Source: Hydrangea macrophylla (taxonomy: Eukaryota > Streptophyta > Magnoliopsida > Cornales > Hydrangeaceae). Taken from it: a DNA stretch of 64,000 nucleotides. The position numbers and the translations under genes were made by a program. Shown here in pieces: positions 46,901 through 58,000 of the stretch. Numbering within the stretch: the stretch's first letter is position 1; each line of letters opens with the position of its first letter. The DNA lies in assembly GCA_033977485.1 (NCBI GenBank), contig CM066985.1:71347045-71411044 (forward strand). Direction: 5' to 3'. The notes beneath the pieces were generated by a model, which saw nothing but the letters and a program-made list of their open reading frames with translations, had not been told where the DNA came from and ran no database searches.

Positions 46901-47181
46901 GGATGCTAATTGAGGCCCGTCGAGAGACGGGGCGAGTTGAGGGTGTTTTAGTCGTGACAAAGGCTCCTTCCTCTCTCGTACCAAAACCCCGAACCAAGTT
47001 CTTTGGTTATGAAGGGTCGGTGCCCTTTATCCATTTGGGTGAGTCAAAATTAGGTTTCTTGGTTCCTTAAAGACCAAGTGGCGACTCTGTATCTGTTTTC
47101 AACAGACCTTTTCTCTTTCCTTGATTCAAAAGTCAAACAAGTTTCAAAAGCAAACGAAGCGGTGGAATCTCGGTATCCACA
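43933..47181 (+). repeat. 3' LTR of the Tat-like element
   Basis: Same architecture as the 5' LTR: GC array with three units (44748-44809), TATA box 44954-44961, primer-like TGGCGACTCTG in U5 (47079-47089), end GTATCCACA. The length difference of 50 bp comes mainly from small repeat-unit indels. Confidence 0.93.
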
Positions 47182-47186
47182 CTACA

Positions 47187-48298
47187 ACTGGAAGTGGTTG
47201 AGGGAAGTAAATGCAAAGGAAATGTGAAAAACCTAAGAGAGAGAGAGAGAGAGAGAGAGAGGGAAGAAGAAATAGCTATAAAAAACTAAAATAAATTCAT
47301 CCAAAGGACCTAAGGTTCACTTATATACAAGACCCCAAAATGGCAAACTTGTAAATAAACAAAGGAAGAGAACTGACTCATTCGACCAGTCGAACGTGCC
47401 CCTTCGACTAGTCAAAAGACCCTCTGATTTAGGAAAGTTGCAACTTCACTTCCAGATTTACACGCCTATCATAGAATTGCCATATCTCTCAGCACGGACC
47501 TTGGATTGACTTGAAATTTGTGGTCACGCAAAGTTAACTCAATGAACTACGAATTCCTTGTCGAAGTAGCTTCTTAATTGTCAGCCCATATCTCTCCACG
47601 CACAGATTAGGATCGTGTAACAAAGGATTACCCAATATAAAACACCAATTATTAGCGTGGTTAAAAGAAACTCCCTTCAGATGCTCATTAAAACACTCAT
47701 ATTTGAAAATTGGTAAATATGGTCGACTGGTCGAGGATCCGGTCGACTGTATCTGCACAACAGAGAACACATTCTGAGAACATCTGATCTAATCGACTGA
47801 CCTAAGATCCAGTCGACCAAGTTTGCAAAAGGGGTTGCCAAACCTAGTCGACTGGTTCCAGTACGGTTGACTGTACCAGTATCACAGTGAACGTATTTTC
47901 TAAAATGTTGATCCAGTTGACTTCATTAACTAATACAGTCGACTATTCTAAGTATGGTAAAAACTGTTACAAAATGAAGGCAAATCCAGTCGATTGTACA
48001 CCCGATCAGTCGACTGGTTCACACTAGCAAAGCATGCATTTTGTAAAAAGTCAAAGCCCCAAACACACTACTAAGGCACAAAATACAAACAAAATCACAT
48101 CCAGAACTTAGTGAACATAATTAACCATTTCCAAACTTTACTACTTGAATCTCAAGTTACAAACTCCATGGTTTACAGGGTTACAAAACATCTACAAGAT
48201 ACTAATTACATAAAGTTTACAAATTACATAAGTTTTAGAAATCCTAATCATTGCAAGTTCATAAAAAAATTAACATGAAGCAAGATAATAACTTCCAA
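47187..48298. repeat. Unassigned repeat with paired palindromes
   Basis: Continuation of the DNA interrupted at 33969. It begins with a (GA)n tract (about 47231-47261), then AT-rich noncoding sequence. From 47379 it carries palindromic tcgac motifs, best ordered at 47720-48016. No coding family is recognised. Confidence 0.5.
47720..48016. repeat. Five pairs of CAGTCGACTG-type palindromes
   Basis: Pairs start at 47720/47740, 47790/47810, 47845/47864, 47914/47936 and 47987/48007. Spacing within a pair is 20, 20, 19, 22 and 20 bases; from pair to pair 70, 55, 69 and 73. Variants are mostly transitions at the CpG. A looser pair lies near 47379-47410. Confidence 0.85.
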
Positions 48299-48317
48299 CC
48301 CCCCCCCCCCCCCCCCC
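48299..48317. repeat. Poly-C tract
   Basis: About 19 consecutive C, the complement of the G runs elsewhere in the window. Confidence 0.9.
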
Positions 48318-49178
48318 ACCCCTCTCTAACGCATCAATCACTTTCTCTCCAAGACTTGGTCCAAACCTATGGTGGTTGTTATGTACCACAATAGAAAAGA
48401 AAAATGATTTTCTATAAGCATTACGCTTAGTGAATAATCTAAACATGATTGAATGCTTAACATGAGCAATGAATCAATAAAACACATAACATACTTGTAA
48501 TCGCTGAACTACTGGGTCAATGGTTCACTCGGACCTGAAGACCTTTCCTTTGGCCCTGCGGTCTCTTCTATTCCTTGGACATTGATCTCAAAACAGATTT
48601 TTTCCTCTTCACCTCCCTTATTCCACCATAATGAACCATTTTCCCAAATAAATAAGGGCATTAGAGGATCTCTCTCTATCTCTAGATGTAATTGGTTTGG
48701 TTGGATGGTGATCAATTGATCTGTGTCTGTATACAATATTGTGCAATCCTAAGTGAAATAAAAAATCTTAAGTCAAATTTGACTTATGACATATATCCTC
48801 AGTGAATTTGACTTAGGATATCTGAATATGGTTTGAGGAACTGAACTTAGCGATTTCGTAGTTCCAAATGGGCCCAACATGAGAATTATGAAACTTAGAG
48901 AAAGAAGAGAGATGGTGGTAGTGGCTATGGAGGGAGGAGGAGAGAGAAAGTTAGAGTTGTTGTACAGAGAGAAAGTTAGAAAGTTCAGATTGTGTTATCC
49001 ACCCCTCTTCTGATTCGGAGTAGAGTTGTGCTACGGAAGAACATGCTACTAAGTGAAATCATAAATCCTAAGTCAACTTTGAATTATGATATATATGCTA
49101 AGTGAAATTTAACTTAGTATTTCAGACATTATAAGCGAAATTTCACTTACGATATATGATTTTGCTTCTCACAAAAAC
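48318..49178. repeat. Noncoding DNA with ctaagtgaaat-type repeats
   Basis: Between about 48747 and 49165 the phrases cctaagtgaaat and aagtcaaatttgactt recur in both orientations, including an 18-bp perfect palindrome at 48769-48786. A decayed MITE is possible. No gene is recognised; the minus-strand open frame at 48509-48736 has no family features. Confidence 0.45.
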
Positions 49179-51767
49179 TGTAACAATCGGTATTTTCTTT
49201 AATTGCTAAATAAAATTTCCATATTATAACTTCTATTATTTGCTTTGATCTAATAGAAATTCTCTTGTTGGGGTCAAATCGTAATTTTTTTTAGTTTAGG
49301 AATACCTGTGTTGGATTTCAAAACTGTACTTTCAAAATGGTGAAAATATTGGCTTTAAATTAAATCATATTTTTTATACAACTGGAAATTTTTCCCTATG
49401 TTATATTAATTTTTGGTAATTTTGTGGTAACCGCCGTGCCGCAAAAATACCAAGTTATAAGCAAAAACTATCTATGCTACGATGAGCTCCCATTGACTTG
49501 GGATTCCCCGCTAAATCATTTTGATATATGCTTTATGTTTATTTGAAACAACCAATCACTATGGTAGGCTTGTTTGGGTAGACTTTTGGTGTGGGAGTTA
49601 TTTATGCCATAAGCTAATTTTGCCAAACACCTGAGTTGGTCCTTCCTATAAACCAATTTGGTGTACTTTGTATTATATAATCTGCACATGTGTGAACTAC
49701 ATATGTATGTGTGTGTATGTATATTATGAGTTAGTAAATAAGAAAAGAAAATGATTTGTAGAGTGAGGGAGAAGGGAATTGGAGCCCAAGTTCACTCATT
49801 TTGGCTTCTATATATGCATTACACTCTCTCATATTTTGGAGGAGTTTTAAAAACTGAAACTCAGAGAGAGTTCAGAGAGTTTGATTTTACAGAAAATATT
49901 TTAGAGAGAGAGAGTTTCACTCCATAGCCATAGCTTGAACTGGGTTTCTTGATTGAAGTTCTTTCTCAACAAATTCTCTATCCTCTTATTGCAGTGAGTA
50001 TACTTAACTCACTTGATATGTAATACATATTTCAATTTGTATGCTTGGAATTGTATGTCACCATTGTTAATTCTTCCATGGAAGCTTAAAGCTAGAAAAC
50101 ATAAATTTTCCAACCTTAATCAAAATCCATTTTTAGAGATGATTACGAAAGATTATAGTACATAGAAGCTACGGTTAAAATATTAGAGCCTAATTCATTC
50201 GTATCGCGACGTATATAAGAAATGAAGTTTTGACGCCTCTTGGTTTTTCGTAAAATCCGAGAGCTACATTTCGATTCATGTTAAATTGATTATAGATTCG
50301 TAATCCTTGTAGAAAAATGAAGAAAACCATATGTTATAGAGATTGATTGCATTCAGATTTCAAAATGGGTCAAAAAAGGACCCTTAAAACTGACATAGGG
50401 GAATTCTGACGAAGAAGATGAAGTTTCTGTGCAAAATCGTGCAAGCAGCCCGTACACGCTACATATGTAATTTCTGATAGTTTGGAGAATTTTATAAGAA
50501 AATTGAAAAAAGCGGCATATCTCGCGAGCGACCTGGCATTTTCGGGTTTTGTCTGTTTTCTGTTAAGGAACAATTTGGATTAAGTTTTAAGGGTATTTGA
50601 AGTACTATTTGGGAATTACACTAAAATAGAATCCTGTTTGTTATGTTTTGTTATAAAGAAGTGATTAAAGACTTGTTTATTCTTGCACGTACGCAGTTCT
50701 TGTTTTCCAGTAATTTACATTTCTGTATAGAGTTGTATCCACATACACGTGGAGTCGAGTTTACATGCATGGTGAATGATGGTTAGTGTGAAAAGAGTAA
50801 GTGGATGAGATTGCGTATTGGACACTCCCTGGTAGGTATACTATAGTATGATGTTACGAGATTGCAATTTAGAGTATCCTTGAAATGCGACGGTGACAAA
50901 CTTGGACACTCCCTGGTGCCCATGGTAGTGCTAAAGTGTGTGACGCTGACTTGGACACTCCCTGGTACCCATGGTAGTGCTAAAGTATGGCCTATTGGAC
51001 ACTCCCTGGCATCTGTGGTATGGCTAAAGTGTGAGACAATTGGAGACTCCCTGGTACCCCGTACTAAAGTGTGAGGCAAATTGGACACTCCCTGGTACAC
51101 CTGTACTAAAGTGTGGTCATCTTAGTGTTTCAAGATACTGGAGGGAGAGAGTTGGTTGATGTGTTGTCGAGAGAAAAGAGTCAGTAAGATGAGAATGGTT
51201 TCATTGTTCATGCACGGTCAAATGTTTTAAGGATTGATGATTACGATATTATCTTTACTATTTTTCAATTTGAATTCATATTTCTATTATTGGAATAATG
51301 GACCTGTAAAATGAAATGGTAAAAGAGTATGTTTTACATTGCGAGTATATATTTTTAATACTCACCAGCTTCATAAAGCTGACGGCGTTGATACGCCCAG
51401 GACATTCGTGTCTAGGCTTTTTCAAGTTGTAATCAGGCCGGCTAGTATGACTATGCTAATTGAGAACAGCTGCCCTTAAAGAGAAATTGTTTTAAATTAC
51501 TAGGTTAGTTAACGAACTGAATTTATAATATAGATGACTGTAATAGATATTATTTTGTTTCAAGGCGATTTGTGCCTTTAGGTGACCACGTGCTGTAATA
51601 ATTATTAATTTGGAAAAATTTTGAAAGCCTTGATTGCTCTTACTCTGATTCAATATTATTATATTGTTCGACGTTTAGGGAGGAATCGATCCTTCAAACT
51701 GTCGCGACCTATGGGTCCATAAAAGAATTTAATGCTTTACATATTTATGATACGTCGGGGTGTGATA
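49179..51767 (+). mobile_element. LTR of Tekay-like element C
   Basis: A 2.59-kb LTR starts TGTAACAATCGG and ends CGGGGTGTGATA (terminal CA now TA), followed by a primer-binding site. It shares with LTR A the TATA region, a shortened CpG patch, the hairpin repeats (50816-51118), the three-hairpin cassette (51367-51416) and the closing block around ggtccataaa. It is more diverged and is an older, separate family member. Confidence 0.85.
50816..51118 (+). repeat. Hairpin repeat array in LTR C
   Basis: Six units of about 40-45 bp, TTGGACACTCCCTGG to AAAGTGTG, with ACACT/AGTGT arms kept in most units. The inner sequences differ (for example ggtaccccgtact versus ggtacacctgtact), yet GTAC/GTAC pairing is kept. 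Confidence 0.75.
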
Positions 51768-51775
51768 GGATTTAG

Positions 51776-51791
51776 TGGTATCAGAGCCAGG
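51776..51791 (+). promoter_or_regulatory. Primer-binding site of element C
   Basis: TGGTATCAGAGCCAGG, eight bases after the LTR, is the same initiator-Met type as element A. Confidence 0.88.
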
Positions 51792-52821
51792 TTATCTAGT
51801 TTAACCAGGCTCGGTTATTCATGCCACAGATTAGTGACATAGATTAACTTTGGGTTTTTACTAAACTATATAATCAAGTTAAGTTGAGTCTGATTTACAA
51901 AATTTAGGTTTATCGAACAACCAAGTTCCAGTTTTTAGTTGGTTAGCACCAATTATCCTTAGTTCAGAACTCGAAATCCAAGTTGGTTTCATCGTAGAGA
52001 CAATTGTACAGTTTGTCACATTGACAAGAATGTTAGCAGTCGCCAAATATCCTCGAACGTATCCATTTAGAAATTAGCCAAGTTGGTTATGACATATGAA
52101 GTCCATATAGGCAGATAGTAGCCGAGTTCCTAAGAAGTTAAGGTAAGCCAAAGCCCTCATGAATAGCTTAGGCACTAACGAACTTCCTGAGTCAAATCTC
52201 GGAACAGTAAGCATAGCCTATGGCCCAGAGTTTGGAAAGAGAATAAGAATACGATCTCTTTGCTATTAGACAGTCCTAGTCCGAATACGGGTTTGGTGTA
52301 TTATGTATACTTGAATTATATTACATATACTTAGACTTTATTGTATACATATGTTATAGTACGAGTTTATTATATAGTGATATTAACTCGTTAGGCTGGA
52401 CTTGTGTGTAGGAGCATAGATGACCAAGTCGCCTCAGGCAACCGAGAACCAATCAAGTGGACAATCCTAGCTGTTATCCCCAAAAGTCAATCCCACAGGC
52501 TTGGTTGGGTCACTTATTCTATGGGAGGTGGGTAATAAAGTCACCGTAGGTCAGTTAAGAGATCGTCTATATGAGAGTTTCCGTGCGAAATCATCTAAAA
52601 TACAATAAGGCAAATGGTGACTCCAATTGAGGGCAAGGGTACAAGCAGACCAAGCAGCCTCTGTGCTAATCGCATCCTACCAGGTCACATTTGGTATGAT
52701 TGTAATGAAACTCAATGGATGGAGCATGGCAGTCTGAGTCACCTCCGTAAGGAAAAGAGTGCACCAAAAGCGGAGAAGAAGAAATGGAAAACCAAACCTC
52801 AGGTCTATTTTAACTACCAGA
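51792..52821 (+). pseudogene. Decayed 5' internal region and gag tail of element C
   Basis: About 1 kb follows the primer site without a long frame. A frame from 52614 contains a zinc-knuckle-like GHIWYDC and a Lys-rich stretch, then QVYFNYQ exactly where element B is inserted; this resembles a gag zinc-knuckle region with Cys codons mutated. Element B (52822) cuts it, and the rest of C would lie beyond the window. Confidence 0.5.
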
Positions 52822-54934
52822 TGTCACATCCGTTCCAGAATTTCATAGTTTTAAAATGCATGATTTGAGGTTTTGTGAAATTATTAATGTTTATTAATAA
52901 TTTGAGTTGGAGTTGACTGTGAGTCAACGATGAGGTGTTAGTGGAGACACGGGAACTTGAAAGTTCATTTTGCATTGGCACGATAAAATGACATTTATGT
53001 GATTTAAATGTTATTTGCAAATCTGGATTTGGATGAATAATGATTATATCTGTTCTGTATAATTCCTGGTAATTCTGATATTGTAGTAGGTCATCCTGAG
53101 AACTGTGGTGAGAACGTGAGTGTTACGTGCTTAAAAAGGTAGGTTGTGTAGAGATTCCACAGAATTTAGTTTTTGGATCCTTATTTTGGACCCAAACAGG
53201 ACTTAGTCGGAAACATTTGTAAATTTTAGTTTTCACTCGTGAAATTATAAAGTAGACGTATAAGACATTTTGTGGGATGATTAGAAGTTTTGGAAACTCG
53301 TGGGAAGGTAGACATAATTTACAAAAGTTGTGTCTATAAACAGAAAGGATGAGATTTTCATTCTCACACTTTCTAAAAAATATCTAGACAGGAGAGAGAA
53401 AAGGGAGATTTAGCTGCTTCGAGCTTTGTGACACCGATCGACGACCGTTCGTCTGTCAGGTTTTCACCAGATTTTAGATTTGAACTCCTCGAGGTAAGAT
53501 CTTCGTTTTGATACTTCTTAGGCCGCGTTTGGCCAACTTTTTTGAAAATCTAATTTCTAGGAATTTGGGAAAAACCCAGTAAAACTTGTAGGAATTGAGT
53601 ATAATCCGAGATTCGACATTTATTCGGGCCTCTAGTTAATCTTTCAAAGTTTCGGAGAGATCGCACGAGGTATGAATTCTAGGTCTATGAAATATATGAG
53701 ATTTTCATGTTTTGAATATCGACTTTGATATTTTGGATCTGGGTAAAATTCATGTGTTAATTAGGCTCGTTAATTATGCACATGAAATTATATGAAAAGC
53801 ATGTATAACTGTTTATGTGAGCATGCTTTGTGTCTACTTGGGTCAAAGGGGGTTTTGGTGCAATTTCATCCGAGGTTCTAAGCTCCTCGAACCTTGAGGA
53901 TTCGAAGATTTTGATTGTGGTTATGTCTAGTATGGAGGAAGGCCCAGCCAGGACACGGTACCTGGTATGGAGGAAGGCCCAACCAATGTACGGGATGCGT
54001 GGGAGAGGTGTGCCTTCCACGACATCAGTTTTATTATCGGATGAATGCGTACCACTCATCCTAGAGACTATTTTTATGTGTTTTAGATGCTTAAACCATG
54101 AATTGTCATATAAGCATACATTAAGAATTGTGCACTCAGCATATAGCTGAGAAGTGGAGATTTATTCCATTACAGGTGATAAGAAGTGAGGAAAGAAGAA
54201 GCGTGAGGAGTGAGGCCGAGGAATTCTGGGGGAACACTCTTGTATATACTATTGTTTTCCATTCCAAACATGTAATAAGAATTGGTAGTAGTAGAATGTT
54301 GTAATCGAATCTTGTTACGGGTTGAATTTATACTTGTAATCCTTAGTAAACGCTTTTGTATAAATGTGTTAAATCGTGGTTTATAATCGTGTTGTTATTG
54401 GAAATTGGCTTAGAGATCCTTGGTTTGGAAAGCTGCAGAATTGAGCTTTGCTGAGAGGAATCAGTCGACTGGTCATTGTTTCAGTCGACTAGACCTCTGT
54501 GTTCTTGAGGTAGTTCTTTCTGATTTTGAAGGCTCTAGTCAACTGGATAGTTAATCAGTTGACTCTTTCCTGCACGAAAAGACCACATTTTGTATGCATA
54601 GTACCCAATCGACTGGACAAGGCACCAGTCGACTGAAAATTTGAGGCCCCAGTTGATTGAGTCCCCGACACAGTCGACTGGACAGGGCTGGGAAACTTTT
54701 CTTCCTTTCTACTTTAGGTCCTCAATCGAATGGACCCCGATCAGTCGATTGGACCTCTATTTTCAAAACTGAATTCTTTTGGAACTGTTTCAATTCGACA
54801 AAACTTTTTATAACTCTGATTTAAAAGTATTTCACTTGTGTTATCCGCTGCTAATTTACTTTAGTAAAATTGGGTGAGCCTTGGTGGTGTGCCACGTGTC
54901 CTATCTCCGCGTGTTAGTGGGATGGGTTGTGTCA
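52822..54934 (+). repeat. 5' LTR of element B
   Basis: A 2,113-bp LTR from TGTCACATCCG to GGTTGTGTCA. TATAAA lies at 53335-53340. A hairpin CTCAGC, ATATA, GCTGAG (54135-54151) lies in the later half, and five palindrome pairs (54462-54751) lie near the end. Differences from the 3' LTR are mainly transitions. Confidence 0.9.
54462..54751. repeat. Five pairs of CAGTCGACTG-type palindromes in LTR B
   Basis: Pairs start at 54462/54482, 54536/54556, 54606/54626, 54650/54671 and 54723/54742. Spacing within pairs is 20, 20, 20, 21 and 19; between pairs 74, 70, 44 and 73. The architecture matches 47720-48016 although sequence between motifs is largely different. Confidence 0.85.
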
Positions 54935-54939
54935 TTTAG

Positions 54940-54954
54940 TGGTATCAGAGCAAT
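54940..54954 (+). promoter_or_regulatory. Primer-binding site of element B
   Basis: TGGTATCAGAGCAAT, five bases after the LTR, matches the initiator-Met tRNA type. Confidence 0.9.
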
Positions 54955-55024
54955 AGGTAACAAACCTTTGGGAACATTCGACGACGAGTGGAGTATTGAG
55001 TGAATTATCACATATTCTAGATTG

Positions 55025-58000
55025 CATCTTGTGGATATCGCAGGTTTTCAAATTTTACCCACTTTTAAAACAAATATTTTTCAAATTCAAAGAGTCACCA
55101 CTTAATTTTTAAAAGGAAAATTAAGAAACCATTTAAAAGGAAACTGATCTTTTGCGAAACCAAAGATAAACTGGGTCCGGGGATTATGGAATGAAAGAGG
55201 AAGGAGCCCGGCGGACTAAAACACCCCCTTTCATCCTATCTCACGATAGGCCTCTACTCAACATCCTTTTTAATCAAGTTATTAATCTAAGCATGCCCTC
55301 AATTAATACATATATAGGTATACATTACACAAGCATGTTGAAAGGGTGCAAAATTGCTAACGGTAAAATATCATTCATAAGTCACATAATTCAACTAGCA
55401 AACATCATGATTATGCAATAGAGAACTAGAAAACATACCCGGGATCCGGCCGCGAATATCAAACGTGCAATGCATGCAAAAATAAACCTAAGAAAGGTCT
55501 CTAATTCATATATTCACATAAGGCAAAACCTAAGCTAAGGTGTCGCACATGAGGTCGAAAAATCAATGAAGTAAATTAAACTAGAGAAGGGTTGAGAAAT
55601 TGTACCTCAAAGCGCTGCAAAACAAAGGTTAGTACACATGCCTCATACTAGATATAATATCAAAAAGGTAATTAATCCTAAGTCATGTTCAATTAAATTC
55701 AATTAAGTCCAACTTTGTCCAAGAACTATTTCTAACTATAAGCATCAATGTATATGAATGAATGAATGATTATGAACAAGAATAAGATATGAATTTATTC
55801 ACTAATTTGGATCACTTAGCCTCTGGGTTTAATCTAAATTATCATTGTTCAAAACATGGTTTGAGTCCTAAGCCATTGGGAGACTACTTACGTTGAAATA
55901 AATAAGGTTAGACAAAAACAGTAGCAGTTTTTTGTGATTTACAGAGAGCAGACCCGACGTTCAAAAATGGAAATAAAATACTTTCAATGGTTGGATCTTA
56001 CTGATTTTTGGATATGTTATGCCTCTGTGAGTCTAGTTTCTAACCCAAAAATAAAATCAAGGTTTCAACGGTTAGATCTCCGGGAATATGAAAAATACTA
56101 GACCTCACTCAGGATTCTGCAACTCTCTGTCCAGAGATCTTGTATGATTTTCTAAAAATAGTAAAAAAAATGAGAAACACTTAGATCTTTTTAGGGTACC
56201 TTCCTAACACATTAAGGTACTTATAAAAAATTATTTGAGACCCCGAAAACTTTATTAGGGTTCTGATTTATTAATTTCAAAACAGACTTATTATTCTGAA
56301 AGCATTCTAGAACTCTGGACAGATTGTGATTAGCTCACAAAAATCATGATCAAACCTCTCTAATCACAAAATCTTGCTAAAACAAAAATCACAGTGGTAA
56401 AACAATGTGTTACTGATATTTTCCCGTTGGTTTCACTTGATTTCAACGGTTAGATCTTAAACTAAAAATCTTTGATCAAAAACAGTGTGTGAACCCACTG
56501 TTTTTGTCTTGCTAGTTCAAGTTTGTTGATTGGCCTCAACTATTAAAACATGAAGTTGGGGCTTAAACCAAACTACTTCTTCTACCATTTGATGGTCATT
56601 GAAGACTATGAGGCATACTACACTTATGGATCTTGATGAAGTATTGAAATGAACTTCACAAAATCCTCAAATAAAGAACTCAAACCTATGGACCCAAGTT
56701 TGAATTCAACTTATCACTCCTACCATTTGATGGTCATTGGAGTTAGAGACATACTCATATGTAGGTTTTAGATGAAGTATGAAAGACTTCTTAAAACCTA
56801 AGAGAAAGATTAGTCCAAGTCATGGGAGTAGACTTGAACTAACACATTTTCTCCTACCATTTGATGGTCATTGGAGACTATGAGGCATATATGCTCATAG
56901 GTTTTAATGAAGTATAGCATGGATTTCACAAGATCCAAAGAACAATGAACTTAAATCCATGGATAAAAGTTTGGATTCAAATCACTACTCCTACCATTTG
57001 ATGGTCATTGGAGACTAAATGAAGTTAAAATCTACTCAAACCTCATTGGAATATAGTAAGGATTCCATAAGATTTCTTAATGAAGAGGTTCAAGTCATGG
57101 ATTAAGACTTGAATCTCACTAATTATATGTAGATTAAGACTATGATTCATTCTAATCTCCATATAGATCATAAGATCATAGGAAATTAAATAATCAAACT
57201 CAAAGAGGTTCAATGAGATATGGAAGATCTCATGCACCTTTTTAATGAAATAGAAATAAGGAAAATCAAGGATTACTTAGAAGACTAAGGATACAAACTC
57301 TTCAAAGTTGAATTTGTCTTAAACCCAAAGCTAATTACATCCAAATTGATGAAATGTCATGAGATTCAATCACAAGTTCTTGGTGGTGTGTGATGAAATG
57401 GGATAAGAAGAGAGGTTTTGAAAATGTGAAAAAGTTCCTAGAACTATGAACTTGTGATTGAATGGTCCTAATTCTATCAAGGATTAAGAGGTTACCTCTA
57501 GGACCTCAAGTATTTCTTCAACTTCTTGTGAGGATCTTCCAAGATTTCCCAAATTCTCTTCAAGATTCTTCAAATTCTTCAAGCTCTTCAAGAAAATTTT
57601 CTTCTCTCTCTCTAAAAATCTATATGATTCTTGTATATATGTATATCTTGATTTCCAAGTTCAAGTCCTCAAAATGGAAGAGGAGGTTTTGTTTATATAG
57701 GCCTTTATTCCAGGGATAGATGGGTAAATTCGAGTGGAAACCCATGTGCAAGGTTTTCTTCTAGAACATGTGAGAAGATGCAGTCTGTTACAACCAGCGG
57801 CACTCGCTGGGTGCCGGCGGCACTCGCTGGGTGCCGGCGGCACTCACTGAGTGCCGGCGCGGCACTCAGTGAGTGCCGGCGCGGCACTCAGTGAGTGCCG
57901 CCGCGTTTTCCGCGTGCCGGGGCTAACTGAATTTTGTCCCTCTTTTTGATTTTTCAAAAGTATGTTGGTGTAAACAAAATTTTTTTATTTTATGTATGTA

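Larger units (their letters stand above)
33965..47186 (+). mobile_element. Non-autonomous Tat/Ogre-like element with gag only
   Basis: A 13,212-bp element (33970-47181) sits between perfect ctaca duplications (33965-33969 and 47182-47186). LTRs are 3,299 and 3,249 bp, TGTAGACAACCC to GTATCCACA, nearly identical apart from a few indels, so the insertion is young. Internal parts: primer-binding site, 5' tandem repeats, a damaged gag, then about 4.1 kb of noncoding tandem repeats and structured boxes, and a polypurine tract. There is no protease, RT or integrase. This is the layout of gag-retaining non-autonomous derivatives (TR-GAG type); movement would need pol from a related element. Confidence 0.92.

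Noticed and set aside
47720..48016. CRISPR-like array (short palindromic repeats with spacers)
   Set aside because: Repeats are 10 bp, occur in pairs at 20 bases, and the DNA is eukaryotic.
53830..54150. 106-codon frame in LTR B
   Set aside because: Inside an LTR, with no recognised domain or conserved start context.
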